A stretch of DNA of 64,000 nt from Pararge aegeria. Lineage: Eukaryota; Arthropoda; Insecta; Lepidoptera; Nymphalidae. The position numbers and the translations under genes are program-made. Positions 22,501-34,107 of this stretch are shown piece by piece (position 1 is the stretch's first letter; every line of letters starts with the position of its first letter). The stretch lies in assembly GCF_905163445.1 (NCBI RefSeq), contig NC_053183.1, positions 14,880,001-14,944,000 on the forward strand. The letters run 5' to 3'. The notes under the pieces were generated by a model. That model had not been told where the DNA came from. It did no database searches and saw only the letters and a list, made by a program, of their open reading frames with translations.

Positions 22501-24286
22501 TAGGCCATCTTGAAAAAAATGAATTTCGAACTTTGAAGTTAGAAAAAAATTGAGTTTGTATAGTTATCTTGGACGATACTTACGTATGTGCGCCAGAGAT
22601 GCCACAGTTACAATTCTTGCCGGAATTTGCGTTGCGCTCTCTAATATTCGTGGTAATAACAACAATGTGAACAGAGCATGCCCAAAGTGATTGGTACCAA
22701 TGTGTATCTCGAAACCATCCTCCGTCGTGGCCTTTGGAGTCATCATTATACCCGCGTTGTTTATAAGAATGTTGATTTTAGACTCGCTGGCCAATATGCG
22801 AGAAGCGCATTCACGAACTGACTGTAAACTGCTCAGATCAAGCTTTTCTATAGCTAATGACCCTTTATGTTCATCATTGGTTTGCTTTAGAATATCCTCT
22901 CTCGCCTTTTCGGTCTTGGCTAAATTGCGGCACGCTAAAATAACACGGGCACCTGGGAAAAAACAAAGTAGTTACATCCATTGATACTTTATTAATTAAT
23001 AATAACATTACATTACATTAAGTTATATGCAAACTTCTGTACTAATCATAGTAGTATCAAATATACAAGTGCCGAAATCTAGATTGGTCATAACTCATAA
23101 CTCATGACCCAATCGGATCTGAACGTTTACTGTTTCTTTCAAATTCATTTAAAAAGATACAAAAGTTGTTGATCTTAAATATATATATATATACCGATAC
23201 CTATAATAAATCCACAACTTTTCTATCTATTAAAATGAATATGAAAGTATAAGTTCAGATACGATTGGGTTCATGTGTTATGACCAATCTAGATTACGGC
23301 ACTTGTATATTAGGTGCATTTTTAAATGATTAGCCAGCCCAGCGTTTCACTTGTCATGGGTGTTTAGTATTCTACACGCGTATCCCGTAATCCCTTACCC
23401 GTATAATTAAAACTAAATCCGTGTAAAAAAAACTGCATTAGATCCGTAAACATAAAATTACAGGCACATGAGATTAACAACTTTAACCTCAGGTTGAAGG
23501 ACACAAGGCGGCACTTTTTGTGACGCATTAAAAAAACCATTATAATCTGTTTGGTCTACCAATTTGACAGCCGAGTGGCGCAGTGGGCAGTGACCCTGCT
23601 TTCCGCGTCCAAGGCCGTGGGTTCGATTCCCACAACTGGAAAAATGTTGGTGCGATGAACATGAATGTTTTTCAGTGTCTGGGTGTTTATATGTATATTA
23701 TAAGTATTTATGTGTATTATATTCATAAAAATATTCATCAGCTATCTTAGTACCCATAACAAAAGCTACGCTTACTTTGGGGCTAGATAGCGAAATGTGT
23801 CTTGTAGTATATTTATTTATTTATTTAAAAAAAAAAAAATATATATATATTTAACCAGAGCCATACAAGAAACAATGTGCCACCCTTAATCCGAGGCGTA
23901 GGTGTTAAACCTCATATGCCTGTAATTACACCGACTTACAGACCCCTCAGATAGGATCACATCATTGCAACAATGCTGCTTTGCGGCAGAATGCGCCTTT
24001 GTGCTTTGTGGCTTGTTTGGGAAGAAGTATAGTAGTAGTAGTGCGCCCGCAGCTCTGTCCCAAAAATACATAAGAGTTGTAGATATTTTTGGGACAGAGC
24101 TCGTGATGCAAATGTTAGTAGCTACGACCTACACGGCAGGCAAAAACAGGAAAGTCGTATATAAAAACCTCTTTTAAACAAATCGAGAGCGGTTTCTTTG
24201 CCTATGCCAGCATTTCCTCCAGTTATGACTGCAGTGTATCCCTCTAAAGTCCTTGTACTCTTACACCAACTACTTAAATAATCCAT
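16588..24286 (-). CDS. Short-chain dehydrogenase, retinol dehydrogenase 11/13-like (SDR paralogue 1)
   Basis: Five exons on the minus strand: 24286-24169, 22952-22584, 21088-20967, 20263-20046 and 16702-16588 (118, 369, 122, 218 and 115 bp), joining in phases 1, 1, 0, 2 to 313 aa. It shows the classical SDR signposts: TGGNAGIG (dinucleotide-binding loop), ACRN after strand 2 (favouring NADP), NNAG, the catalytic serine in VTVASLAHI, YSRSK (YxxxK catalytic pair) and HPGVVATELGR. Members of this family reduce or oxidise retinoids and other lipid aldehydes at ER or mitochondrial membranes; the insect substrate is unknown. There is no hydrophobic N-terminal anchor. The final 3.3-kb intron has collected many SINEs. 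It is transcribed divergently from a paralogue at 27626-34107. Confidence 0.88.
16774..16828. repeat. Perfect 21-bp inverted repeat, 13-bp loop
   Basis: AACAAATCATAGAGAAACTG plus T at 16774-16794 is mirrored exactly at 16808-16828. It lies in the last SDR intron, 72 bp before the final exon. Confidence 0.85.
16930..18012 (-). repeat. Cluster of three reverse S2 SINE fragments
   Basis: Three S2 heads in reverse orientation: 16936-17030 (GATTCGAACTCGGCC and GGGCTATCACCACA), 17565-17750 (body plus decayed head) and 17945-18012 (TTCGAACTCAGCC, AGGCTATCACCGC). Between the last two lies a fragment with GTGCCAAATTTCATCAAGAT, related to 11835-11960. Confidence 0.6.
18445..18660 (+). mobile_element. 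RTE-type LINE 3' coding relic
   Basis: Across several frames it reads GKIQEKRSVRR, then a W-rich stretch, then LFEAAASKIQ and MIADFRKK. These are the C-terminal blocks of RTE-like LINE ORF2, broken by frameshifts. Non-functional. Confidence 0.5.
18700..19250. other. Unassigned intron sequence
   Basis: An 87-codon frame (18799-19062) shows no recognisable domain and lies inside the last intron of SDR paralogue 1. I see no support for a gene. Confidence 0.3.
19256..19420 (+). repeat. S2 SINE 3' fragment
   Basis: Contains GGTGGACTACGGCCTAAACC followed by a tail ending in a TGATAA-type repeat, as in the full S2 copy at 47772-48095. Confidence 0.55.
20349..20400. repeat. Perfect 22-bp inverted repeat, 8-bp loop
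   Basis: Left arm 20349-20370 (AGTACGAAAACTGACGTGTC plus AG), right arm 20379-20400. A further GACGTGT/GACGTGA copy follows at 20401-20425. It lies in an SDR intron beside an unusually GC-rich block at 20405-20640. Confidence 0.85.
22375..22540 (+). repeat. Family B repeat
   Basis: Same blocks as 13770-13940, here with AGCAGAATCTGCCTGCCGAA. It sits just downstream, in transcript sense, of the exon at 22584-22952, in the next intron. Confidence 0.55.
23566..23828 (+). repeat. S1 tRNA-derived SINE
   Basis: Complete head (GACAGCCGAGTGGCGCAGTG; B box GGGTTCGATTCCCAC), complete body and an ATTTATTTATTT tail. It lies in intron 1 of SDR paralogue 1, antisense to the gene. Confidence 0.85.
24051..24101. 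repeat. Perfect 18-bp inverted repeat, 15-bp loop
   Basis: AGCTCTGTCCCAAAAATA at 24051-24068 is mirrored at 24084-24101. It lies 68 bp from the first SDR exon, inside intron 1. Confidence 0.8.
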
Positions 24287-27200
24287 AGTTTAATCTGAAA
24301 TAACAGGAAGTTTTGTAATTAAGATACATTAGGTAAGTAGATAATTAAATTATGATGATCGAACATAGACATCCTTGAAACATATTATTTGATTAATATT
24401 TAAATAACAAAAAATTTCGAATGTACTTATACCTACCTATTTTTATAAATCCGTCAACGTATAGATATACCAAACTCTAAACTGCGTTATCAGATGTGAT
24501 ATGGCTTAAATCTCCAGAAAATTATTCGAAAACAAGCCCAGTTAACACTGCACACTGGCATCTAGCTCAGGTTCTTTTCAAATAATAAAGGAGTTTATTT
24601 CCAAGTTCTATTACACCGTGGACATACAAAAAAAATATGAAAAACGATTGAGCCTTTGTCTATCTTGGTGTGTATACCGTGTTTAAGTGGTGTGCGCACT
24701 TCGCACACCACTGTGTGTTTGTATGCGTGTGTGTGTGTTTTTATGTGTGAGTGCATGTGATTGAGTGTGTATAGCTATATACCCATTATAATTATTAAAA
24801 TTGAAGAAGTGCCATTTTTTTCTCATATTAGTGTCTTCACCCAGGCTGTCAAAGTTTTCTTACATTCAGAATACGTTTAATTTATAGTGTTATAAAAAAA
24901 ATTGCTACAGGTATTTAGTTGTTTGAGAGCTAATGAATTAACGCATGAGTTACACAACCAAAGACAAATAAGATAGAATTAAAAATAGGAATCCAATATA
25001 TCAGAAGATTATAAGTGTTAATTCCAAATATATTTTTGATCCAAAAGTGAAAGTGCAAGCAAAAAAGTGTGCTGTATTTTGTTAAAAAAGTCCTCATAAA
25101 CATTTTTATTTGGACACCGAAGTAGGACTATTAATCTTGCTTTCATTTGAGTTGTACAATATTATTTTTTTCTACCAAATGAAATGTTCTAACGAAATAT
25201 AGAAAAAAAAATTACCGGCACTTTCAGATTTGGACCAAAATCGATTGAGATATCCTTTATTAGGACACACTTAGTCTACTTAATAATATTAGGTATTTAT
25301 ATTTCGATTAAACAACAGTTATATGTATACTGTATTCTGTATACCTAACAATGAATACATAAATAAATAAGCAATAATTTTGGCTTTACGATAAATTTAG
25401 GTAGGTACTGACTGACTCAGACAAACCGAAAAATTATTAGGTTTAATTTTAAATCTATGACCAGTATTATTAAATAAGAAGGATAAGTGTAAAAGTAAAA
25501 AATCATTTATGTAAAGTTATTGTAATTATTACTAAGAAGTAGGTACTTACCTTTTATGTAAGTAACTAGCGAGATAAAACCATTTACACAATAATTGTTA
25601 TTAATATGAATAGTAAAGCACTTGTTAAGGCACGTACAAATGAGAATTTTTGATCCAACACACAATGCGGCGTACAGCGCTTTAACAAAGTACGTACAAT
25701 AATTATCACAGGTTAAGATTTAAAGGCCATGAAGCTTTATTAATTAAAGAGTCAACCGCACTATATCGAGACTGTATGGAAAATGCTTGCCACAAGCCAC
25801 AGCGCGTCCTACTGCTAATATCTTGGATCCAGTATACCTAATGAGCTTACCCAGACCAGGCTAGCAGATGCCGGCGACTTCGTCTGCGCAGAATTTTCAT
25901 ACCTAAAAAAATTGGCTCAAAAATTTTGGTAATGTTGAAAAAATAGGTCACTGACCTTTACTTATTGCTGCTGCCCCTAAACAAATGACAGCTGAAATCT
26001 TGTCTACATATTTTGAAGGGTCTCCGTTACGGTGTATTTAGTTCATGTTTTTAGAAATTAAAATTAAAATTAGTACCTTGGTCGCTCGTGTTTCACAACG
26101 TAAATGGTGCCAATAAATTTGAGACATAAACAAAGTGACAGCAGCTTATTCAGTGATAATCAGTAGGGGTCAGTGAACTAGGTTCACCATTGAAATAGTT
26201 TCGATCGATACCTACCGCCTACGCATAAAATAAACATTTGTGACCATTTGACCAATGGGTAGGGTATTTGACGACCTCCCAGGCGCAGCGCAGTGGGTTT
26301 AAGTTGGAGGTCCCGAGTTCGATACCTGGCAGGGCTAATTTGGGAATTTATAATGTCTGCTTCGGCCGTGGGTAGTTATTATTTTACGTACCGACCAAGA
26401 AGTGCCTATGACAGAAAACATTAAACGAGTTGCAGAGGGCCGCTGGACTAGACCTAAGCGGCGCAAGACCATGGAGTTTAGAAATCCCTACAAAAGACCT
26501 ACGTTCAATAGTGGACGTCCATTGATGTGATGATGTTTACATTTGAGATAGATACTTAATGGCTGCCGCAGATTGGTGTGAAGGCGTTCCCGCGGCCAAG
26601 CCACCAGGTTGGAACACCGTGGGTATATCTTCGGCAGGGGTCCGCCCTAACCACCGTCCTCCCAGTGGCGAGGTTCCGTGAAGATTATTGAATCAATTAG
26701 GTAGTCATTCTGTAGCTTATAACAGTCTCCCGTCGGGAGGGTTTGCCCATAATGATCGCGCTTGGAATACGGATTGGTGACCGCAATAGATGGTAGTACT
26801 AGCAGAGTTGTATTCCCTTAGCCGCCTCGTACGAAATCCGCAGAAGAGAAGGGGTGGTGACAACTCTATACTGATCTGCCGTCACTACACTGCATCACTT
26901 AGTTTTTTATAGAGATATATCAACTGTCCATTTTAGTACCAGCTTGGAGTTTGGAAATTGGGTGATTCCCCATCGTGCCTCGAAGAGCACGTTACGCTGT
27001 GTTACTGCACCTGATCATCGAACTATGAGAGTGAGAGAACAGAGTCCATCTGTGTTTGCGCACACACTTGTGCACTGTAATATCTTCCTCGTAGATGTAA
27101 AATACAGTACAGAACCCTCATTCAACCATTATTGTACTGTTATCGGACACAATGCAATTAAATAAGTGCATTGTGTCCAAAAACAGTGAAAATGCCCCGT

Positions 27201-27625
27201 GCACGTCTGACTTCTGTGCTTGGTGTGATAAATTAAAAACGCATTTAAAGTTTAGCCACTTTTTGTCCTCACAAGTGTGATGAAAAATATCGTATAAGAA
27301 ATAAAGATATAAAAATTGATAATATTATCTTTGGAGGCACATTTTTAAAAATTCATCGACATCTTAAAGAATTTGGCCTTCTTATTTATTAGTCTGAGAC
27401 AAAGAGTAAAGTACTTTTTGATGGAACGGAAACATTAGGACATCTCCTATATGTTATTTGGTCTATGACGGAAAACTTGTTTTCGAATTTCAAACAACTC
27501 AAGTTCAACACGTCGGCGCGTGGTTATAGTGTAAATTTACTTTTGAACTTGTATAAAGGTTTAAAGTGTTATTCACGGTTAATTAATTTTTTGCATTATA
27601 CATCACTTTAAGTATAGTTTTAATC
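24287..27625. other. Shared upstream region of the divergent SDR pair
   Basis: 3.3 kb between the two start codons, so both promoters should lie here. Visible content: AT-rich unique DNA to 26260, an S3-like head with B box (26275-26400), an RTE LINE tail (26405-26530), a LINE 3' block (26555-26890), a repeat-derived short frame at 26944-27165, and a 12-bp perfect hairpin at 27145-27178. I see no conserved TATA box that I could assign. Confidence 0.5.
26275..26535 (+). repeat. S3 head fragment followed by RTE LINE tail
   Basis: 26275-26400 has the S3 head (GGAGGTCCCGAGTTCGATAC, then AATTTGGGAATTTA). 26405-26530 gives the LINE C-terminal block AAGACCATGGAGTTTAGAAA and CCTACAAAAGACCTAC, with a TGATGTGATGATG tail. 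The same LINE tail recurs at 54490-54725. Confidence 0.5.
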
Positions 27626-30600
27626 ATGCCTCTATTTAGTGGACGTTGCTACAGTAATATAAAATTGATAGGAAAAACTGCGATCGTAACAGGATGCAAT
27701 ACAGGGATTGGAAAAGAAACGGTACTCGATTTTTATAAAAGAGGTAAGTAAATGGTTTTCCTGAAAAAACTGTTTAAAATAACAAAAAAAGATAACCAAA
27801 TTTTGATATCGGTACCAATTATTGTAAAAATAAAGTAGGTATAACGATGCTGTCAAAATAAATGTTTACTAATAAATCAATCATGTTAGAAATTTCTAAT
27901 GATAATACATACCTATGTTAAAAGCTTTCCAAACCAGTGATGGGTTTGTAACTTAATGTAGTTCAAAAATGACTGTTAAAGTTCTTAGTGTATAAAGAAT
28001 GGCAGATAATGGCCTTTATCAGTGTTTTTTTTTTTAAATGAAATCTTATTTGGTCACTTGTCAGCTGCATATCAAAATTCCTAATCCAAGATTACCTATG
28101 TGTAGATTTCTCTAGTATTTTCTTATTAGGCTTTATTTTAAGGTCTGCAAATCTATGAATAAAACCTCCTTGGATGCATAATATCTCTAAAACCAATGTT
28201 TCCTCATCGTTTTCATTTCATTAATAGACATAGATTCTTGTTCATGTTGTGTTAAAATGTTATTTTCTCTATTTAGCAGCACATATTCAAAACCACAAGC
28301 CATTGGTCAGCTTGGTAGACTACTAAATATAAAAATATGGCCCACTTCAAGGCCCTTCTCATTGAGATGAGAACCTTTCCTTGTAGTGGGCCAATAAGGG
28401 GTTGGTGATGATGATGATGATGATTAGTATTATTGTGTTGCTGTGCTGATTTTCACAAAGGCTACCCGCACACATTAAAATTTAATTGACAATATTCTAC
28501 ATATTGCCTGTGTGAGCAGCCTACAATTATCAGTATAATTTCAGGTGCAAAAGTAATAATGGCCTGCAGAAACATCGATAAAGCAGAGGCAGCAAAAACT
28601 GATATAGAAAATACCTGCAAGGATTTACCAGAAAAGGGTAAACTTGTTGTAGAAAAGTGCGACTTGTCCTCAATGAGTTCTGTTAGAGAATTTACGAAGA
28701 AAATTTTAAAATCAGAACCTCATATAAATATACTTGTAAATAATGCTGGTGTTATGATGTGCCCTAAGGGAGTAACAGAGGATGGGTTTGAGATTCAGCT
28801 GGGTACAAACCACTTGGCTCATTTTCTCCTAACAATGCTACTACTGCCTTGTATAAGGAACAGTACGCCGGCAAGGATTGTTACTGTGTCATCTAGAGCT
28901 CATACAAGTATGTATTGTTATATAATAGATTTTAGTTAACAAGTTTATCATATTATTAGAGTTCTACCGGTTCTATAGTTCTTCACAAATGCACTTCTCT
29001 AGTTGTGTCTTTATTTTATTATTTTTTATTTCATTACAAGTTAGCCCTTTACTGCATCTAACCTGATGGTAAGTAATTATGCGGTCTGGTAACGGGCCAG
29101 CACATGTTAGGTGTATGTGCACATATACATATATACCCTAATTCATTTCTATGCACCATTGTACCAGAACGCTTAATTGCTTAGACACACGCCTTTATCG
29201 GTAGGGTGGTAACTAGCCACGAACAAAGCCCACCCGACCAGACCAGAGAAAATTTTGAAATTATAAATCCCCATATTGCCCCTGCCAGAGAGTGAAGAAG
29301 GGCCTTTACAATAAAACTACAGCGCTCACTGCTGCGCCAGAGCGGTTGTTGTTTATGTTGAAATTCCTTTTTGTTTCTTGCTACTAGTCATCCAAGATTG
29401 TTGAAGAAGCCCAGGCATGCTGCTCAGGTTGCTAAGGATTTAGGGCAATGTGGTTGGGGATCCTTAAAAGATTGGATGATGGTTTGATATGCCTGTGCAC
29501 TGCAGTATTACTTGTGTTTCTTTGCCTCCATGCATGCTCAGCATAAAGTCTGCGAGTGACACCTATATGGGCAAGATGTCGGTTTTATGAACTTTCTCCA
29601 GTCCCGCCACTTTCCTGAGGTTACCTCTGTTTAGTAAGCAAGTAATTTATGAATTATCATGATTAGATAATTTTGAAATGCTACTTTACTTTGTCTGCAG
29701 TCAATTGTATTTGTCAGCCTTGTTTTTATAACTAAACTACAGGTTTTCATAATTTTTAACATCTACACAGGGTTAATATGAGGCAATATCTTGGAAACTG
29801 GGAATATGGAATCGGAATCAATGGCCAGAATATCTCGAAAGTTGTTTGTATGTCTTGAAATGTAAACTGTCAAGAAAAATATTTATTGTACAGTGGTTGT
29901 AAAAAAGTGGATTTGACCTCCAGTAGTTCTTCTTCTTCCGGGACTTATAGAACTGTAATTTTAGTCTCATATGGGATTTGTGCAGGTACCATTATATCTC
30001 AAAACATTAGGTTCATTTTCTAGTTGAATATAATTAAGTTAGTGCCTATTACTCTAGTAGTGGTGCCAATGTAACCTGAATAAATATTTATTTCAGGGTA
30101 TGACATAAACTTTGATGATTTGAACTACGAGACAAGACGTTATAACTCAGCAGAAGCATATTCACAGAGTAAACTTGCAAATGTGTTATTTTCAAGAGAA
30201 CTAGCAGCTAAGCTTAAGGTAATACTTAAAATTATGTTTATTTCTTTAGGCTGATGTGAACATATTATATAATGTGCTTTTGATTTGATTTTTAAATAAT
30301 CTATTACTTGACTAAGAACTCTTTCGAATCAGTTCACGTTTTGTCTATTGATTTCAAAGGTATGGTATAGATGCTTCAGGCCAGTCAGGTGAATAATATA
30401 TTGAAATACGCACCAACATCATTTTAGTCTTTCCAGAGTGCAATTAAAACCTTCATGTAAAGTAAGAACAATTTTTTTATCTCATATGTTGTCAGGCATC
30501 GTTAGACACGTGTTTCAAAAGTATTGCGTGTAACGAAACGCTGCATGCTCGTTGCCTGTCACGCATTTGGCCATTTTGTAGCAATGGTGCGAATTCACGT

Positions 30601-33600
30601 ACCTAGTGACATTATGGAGGGTAGAGGTAAGGAGAGTCATCTTATATGGGGAAAAGTTGAAAAAGTGTCCAGTGTATGCGCTAAATAACAGTTCAAAAAT
30701 CCTCCACAATGGCGCTGGTGGATGCACAGGGTATGGTATGAATGTAGCAATCGTAGATGAATTGAAGTATGCCGAGTTAAAAAATTTAATGTCATTATCG
30801 ACTAAAGTAGTTCATTATTGAGAATTTCAACAACTTACGTTGTACAAAATATTGTGGTAAATATAACCTTACTTCCTTGTATCTCCATACTTCCTTGTTT
30901 ATTTTTCAAGCCTACTCTAACAATATTTATATTTGGCGCTTCTTTTAAAAGTTACCCTGATGCAAATGTGGCGCCATCCTAATTTAATACATTTTGACGA
31001 CACTTTTTCATATACACAGATGACTCTCCTTACCTCTACCCTCCATAGGTGACATATTAAAGGGTGCCTAGTGTGAGATTTTCTAAGTTTACTTATTTGA
31101 TCGCGTAAAAGTTAACTACGATTTATCTAGTTAAATTAAACAAATTAACAGTTCAGAAAAACTAAAAAAAACGCTTGGTATAAAAAAACCAAAGTTATTT
31201 CTACCTTTTAGTTTAGTTTATTTATGAAAGCGTGCTTTTTAGTTTTTCTTAAACTATTATTATTCTTAAACTATTCTTTTTATTGGAGCAAAAATTACTC
31301 GGCTACCCACTCGCCATCAAATTAGTTATTATTAAATCAGCTAAAGATAGTGTTTGGAAATTAAAACTAACATCATTCATGCCTTATGGACTACAGATGA
31401 AAAGTATATAACTTAGCAAGAATCTTTTTATACAAATTGAAAAATTGAATTATTTTACCAAATTAGTTTATTGTCATCGGTCCCCGGTATATTTACAAAG
31501 TTTGAACGAAATCAGACAGTTTGAAGAAGTTCAAAATCTTAATGTTAAATCCAAAAAAGTCTGTTACAAACATACAAAAAACATACAGATGAAGCTAATA
31601 TAAAGCGTGTACAAAAAGAGAGGGAAACCTAGATTAAACCCTTCTCAATTTTTTTTTGCCAGATTTAATTGAATCGGCTCTGTTTTCGATGAGAAAACGG
31701 GAATCGTAACGTCAATCTCGTCAAATTTTGTAAGTAAAATCGGTCTGATCTACATCTGTCCCTATCTACAGGGAAAGAGAGGCTCAGGGCGACGGCAATC
31801 GTTTTTAATACCTATTCATCAAATTTGTCCTAACTACACCATCGTCTTTCTTAACATTCACGTGATAAGTAAACGTAGTTAGCAAAACCCATACTGGAAT
31901 CTAAATAAATATTACTTTACTTTACTTAATATTTATATGTCATCCACGGCTACGCACTTCGACTGTATAAGCAGCTTGTTTTTCATACAACAATCAATCC
32001 TAATTAGTATGCTGAATAAGAAGTTGCGTACCTACCTAGTGGAGATACTTCTATTTCATATCTAGTTAATTGCTTTAATTAGAAAATGGTAAACATACAA
32101 GGGCGTATTTAATTTAATAGCCACTACAGCATCAATGCGAATGAAACCAATGTATATTGTGCATGCAATGGCTTACAGTCTGGTATGGAAAACGATTAGT
32201 ACTGGCTACCGGGTAGATTCATTCACTATACAAAGTGTAAATAAATACCGAAATAATCCTTCACATGCTTGAGAGAAAAATTATGAGACTTATCTGTGAA
32301 ACCAAAAGCCGAATAGCTTACCACTGCCATGGTTTTTACTGAAAGCAATAAGTTACAACCCTAAACGTCTAAAATTCAAATCATGTGACTCCTGTCACTA
32401 TATTAGGTACGCGTCGCATAGCGTTGTTACTATGCGCGTGTCGATCTTTTATCTTCGATAGGGTTGTCACACACTGTGAATTAGTTTGCATGGAAAAATA
32501 ATATTTATTTTTGTTTCTCTAGATTTGATCTTCTTTTGCTTTAATATTTTTACAGGGTGGGTGAGGAATTACGAAATATAGTTGAAGGATGCATAAGTAT
32601 ATTTCTTAAGGAATCATCGTGGTTTTTCAGAGTACTGATTTCGGTATAACAGAGTTTTATTAAAGTAAGAGATAAGCATTATGTACGGCCGACTGGCGCA
32701 GTGGGTAGCGACCCTGATTTCTGAGTCCAAGGCCGTGGATTCGATTCCCACAACTGGAAAATGTTTGTGTGATGACATTGAATGTCTGGGTGTTTATATT
32801 ATAAGTATTTGTGTATATCTATATTAATACAAGAAAGTTGTGTTAGTTACACCATTTATAACTCAAGAACGGCTGGACCAATTTGCATGATATTTGATTT
32901 TTTGGATTCCTCTTAGACCGGAATAGGATAATAAGTATTAAAATATAACATTCATAAAAAAATGATCCGCGGTACGAAGTTCGCCGGGACAGCTAGTTAT
33001 TCTAGAAATATTCATCAGTCATCTTAGTTCCCATAACACAAGATACGCTTACTTTGGGGCTAGATTGCGATGTATGTATTTTCGTAGTATATTTATTTAT
33101 TATTTTCCATATACGTAGACAACTGTTATTTTTTTTAGGCCCACAATATAGAGGGTGTAAACACATACAGCCTTCATCCCGGTGTTATACGAACTGAATT
33201 GGGAAGGCACATGGATGAGGTTCTGTTCAAAGGAGCCAGAAGAATTATCGGTGTGCTATTCTATCCGTTCTTCAAAACACCGGTACTTGGCGCTCAAACG
33301 ACCATATACTGCGCCGTGGATGAAAAATGCGCGAACGAAACTGGATTATACTACAGGTACCGCGTAAAATCCCTACTTCTATTATGTTTATACCGAAAAT
33401 GTTTGTTTGTTTGTTTGTCCTTCATTCACGCCCCAACCAATCAGCTTTATTTTTGGCATAGTATTAGTTGAAAAGACGGAGAGTAACATAGGCTACTTTA
33501 TAATCCAGAAAAACAAACGGTTCCAATGCGATTTTAAAATACCTTAATAAATGCGGACAAAGAAGGTGGGCTGATAAGTAAAATTTTCCCATACGAACTC

Positions 33601-34107
33601 TCATCCCTCATACACATTATTCGTAATTTGAGATTTTCTACCTATGTCAAGCATTTCTGTCTTTGTTTACTTGTTCGATAGCGCGTAGAAAGTTAACTAC
33701 GATTAGTATGGAATCGAAAGAACGCCATAAAGTGACGTTTATTTTTCCTAGTACTGTAACTGGACTTCTCGCTCATGGATTCCATAGAAATCTTAGTTAA
33801 CTTTCACGCTATCGAATAAGTAAACAAAGACAGAAATGCTCACACTAGGCAGCCATGATAGTTGTGCAGTGTTTTGTTACACTTCAACTGACGTGTGATA
33901 AAAACCCGCGTAGCTATTTTAACGTTTCGTGACCGTAATATTTAAATTATTTATCTTTATTACAGCGACTGCGTGGTAACAACTCCGGACAGAAAAGCGC
34001 TTAATGATGAATACGCGAAGAAATTGTGGGAAAAGTCAGTGGAACTTGTGAGATTAGGAGATTTTGATCCATTTACTGCAGTTCATTCTGGTGCTGCCAG
34101 TAAATAA
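27626..34107 (+). CDS. Short-chain dehydrogenase, retinol dehydrogenase 11/13-like (SDR paralogue 2)
   Basis: Five exons: 27626-27743, 28545-28907, 30097-30218, 33139-33356 and 33966-34107 (118, 363, 122, 218 and 142 bp), with phases 1, 1, 0, 2 identical to paralogue 1, giving 320 aa. Motifs: TGCNTGIG, ACRN, NNAG, catalytic serine in VTVSSRAHT, YSQSK and HPGVIRTELGRHMDE. Three exon lengths are identical between paralogues, so the pair arose by gene duplication after the introns were in place. The C-terminal exons have diverged completely in length and sequence. As with paralogue 1, an NADP-dependent retinoid or lipid-aldehyde oxidoreductase is the family role; the physiological substrate cannot be read from sequence. 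Confidence 0.9.
28290..28430 (+). repeat. S2 SINE 3' fragment with GAT repeat tail
   Basis: Contains CAGCTTGGTAGACTACTAAA, GTAGTGGGCC and a (TGA)n tail. It lies 115 bp before SDR paralogue 2 exon 2. Confidence 0.55.
29030..29345 (-). repeat. S3 SINE, near-complete, reverse
   Basis: In reverse sense: head near 29345 (AGCGCTCACTGCTGCG), then GGCCGTGG-type block (CTAGCCACGAACAAAGCCCA) and the tail block at 29035-29110. It lies in SDR paralogue 2 intron 2. Confidence 0.55.
30613..31047 (+). mobile_element. Non-autonomous TIR element (MITE), copy 1
   Basis: 435 bp. It begins TATGGAGGGTAGAGGTAAGG and ends with the reverse complement of that sequence; the TIRs match for about 30 bp. It is flanked by 8-bp direct repeats AGTGACAT (30605-30612) and GGTGACAT (31048-31055), with one mismatch. 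It has no coding capacity. An 8-bp duplication fits hAT, P, Merlin or MULE-type transposases; the ends do not decide between them. It lies in SDR paralogue 2 intron 3. The second copy is at 41650-42068. Confidence 0.85.
31056..32270. other. Unassigned SDR intron 3 sequence
   Basis: AT-rich, with no frame of interest. Short mirrored segments near 31150-31250 (AAAAACTAAAAAA / TTTTTAGTTTTTCTT) hint at a decayed inverted-repeat element. Confidence 0.3.
32275..32660 (+). repeat. Family E dispersed repeat, copy 2 (internal segment inverted)
   Basis: Matches copies 1 and 3 through AATCATGTGACTCCTGTCAC and TATGCGCGTGTCGATC. From about 32570 to 32630 the segment containing GAAGGATGCATAAGTATATT is reverse-complemented relative to copies 1 and 3. 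Confidence 0.6.
32685..33102 (+). repeat. S1 tRNA-derived SINE split by a Helitron
   Basis: Head (ACGGCCGACTGGCGCAGTGG; B box GGATTCGATTCCCAC) and body run to 32817, resume at 32997 with TTATTCTAGAAATATTCATC, and end in ATTTATTTAT. Removing 32818-32996 restores the order seen in the other S1 copies. Confidence 0.85.
32818..32996 (+). mobile_element. Short non-autonomous Helitron (Lep1-like)
   Basis: 179 bp, 5' TC (TCTATATTAATACAAGAAAG) and 3' CTAG (GCCGGGACAGCTAG), inserted between A and T with no target duplication. This is the Helitron signature. A GC-rich imperfect hairpin (CCGCGGTACGAAGTTCGCCG) precedes the 3' end. Related 3' ends (AGCTAG) occur near 56190. Confidence 0.75.
33395..33600 (+). 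repeat. Helitron-like dispersed repeat fragment
   Basis: Shares TTTGTTTGTTTGTCCTTCAT, TTTTTGGCATAGTATTAGTT and GGAGAGTAACATAGGCT with 37210-37385 and 56025-56195. It lies in the last intron of SDR paralogue 2. Confidence 0.5.

Noticed and set aside
26944..27165. 73-codon frame upstream of SDR paralogue 2
   Set aside because: The sequence looks like the 3' part of a common dispersed repeat; no domain and no splice context.
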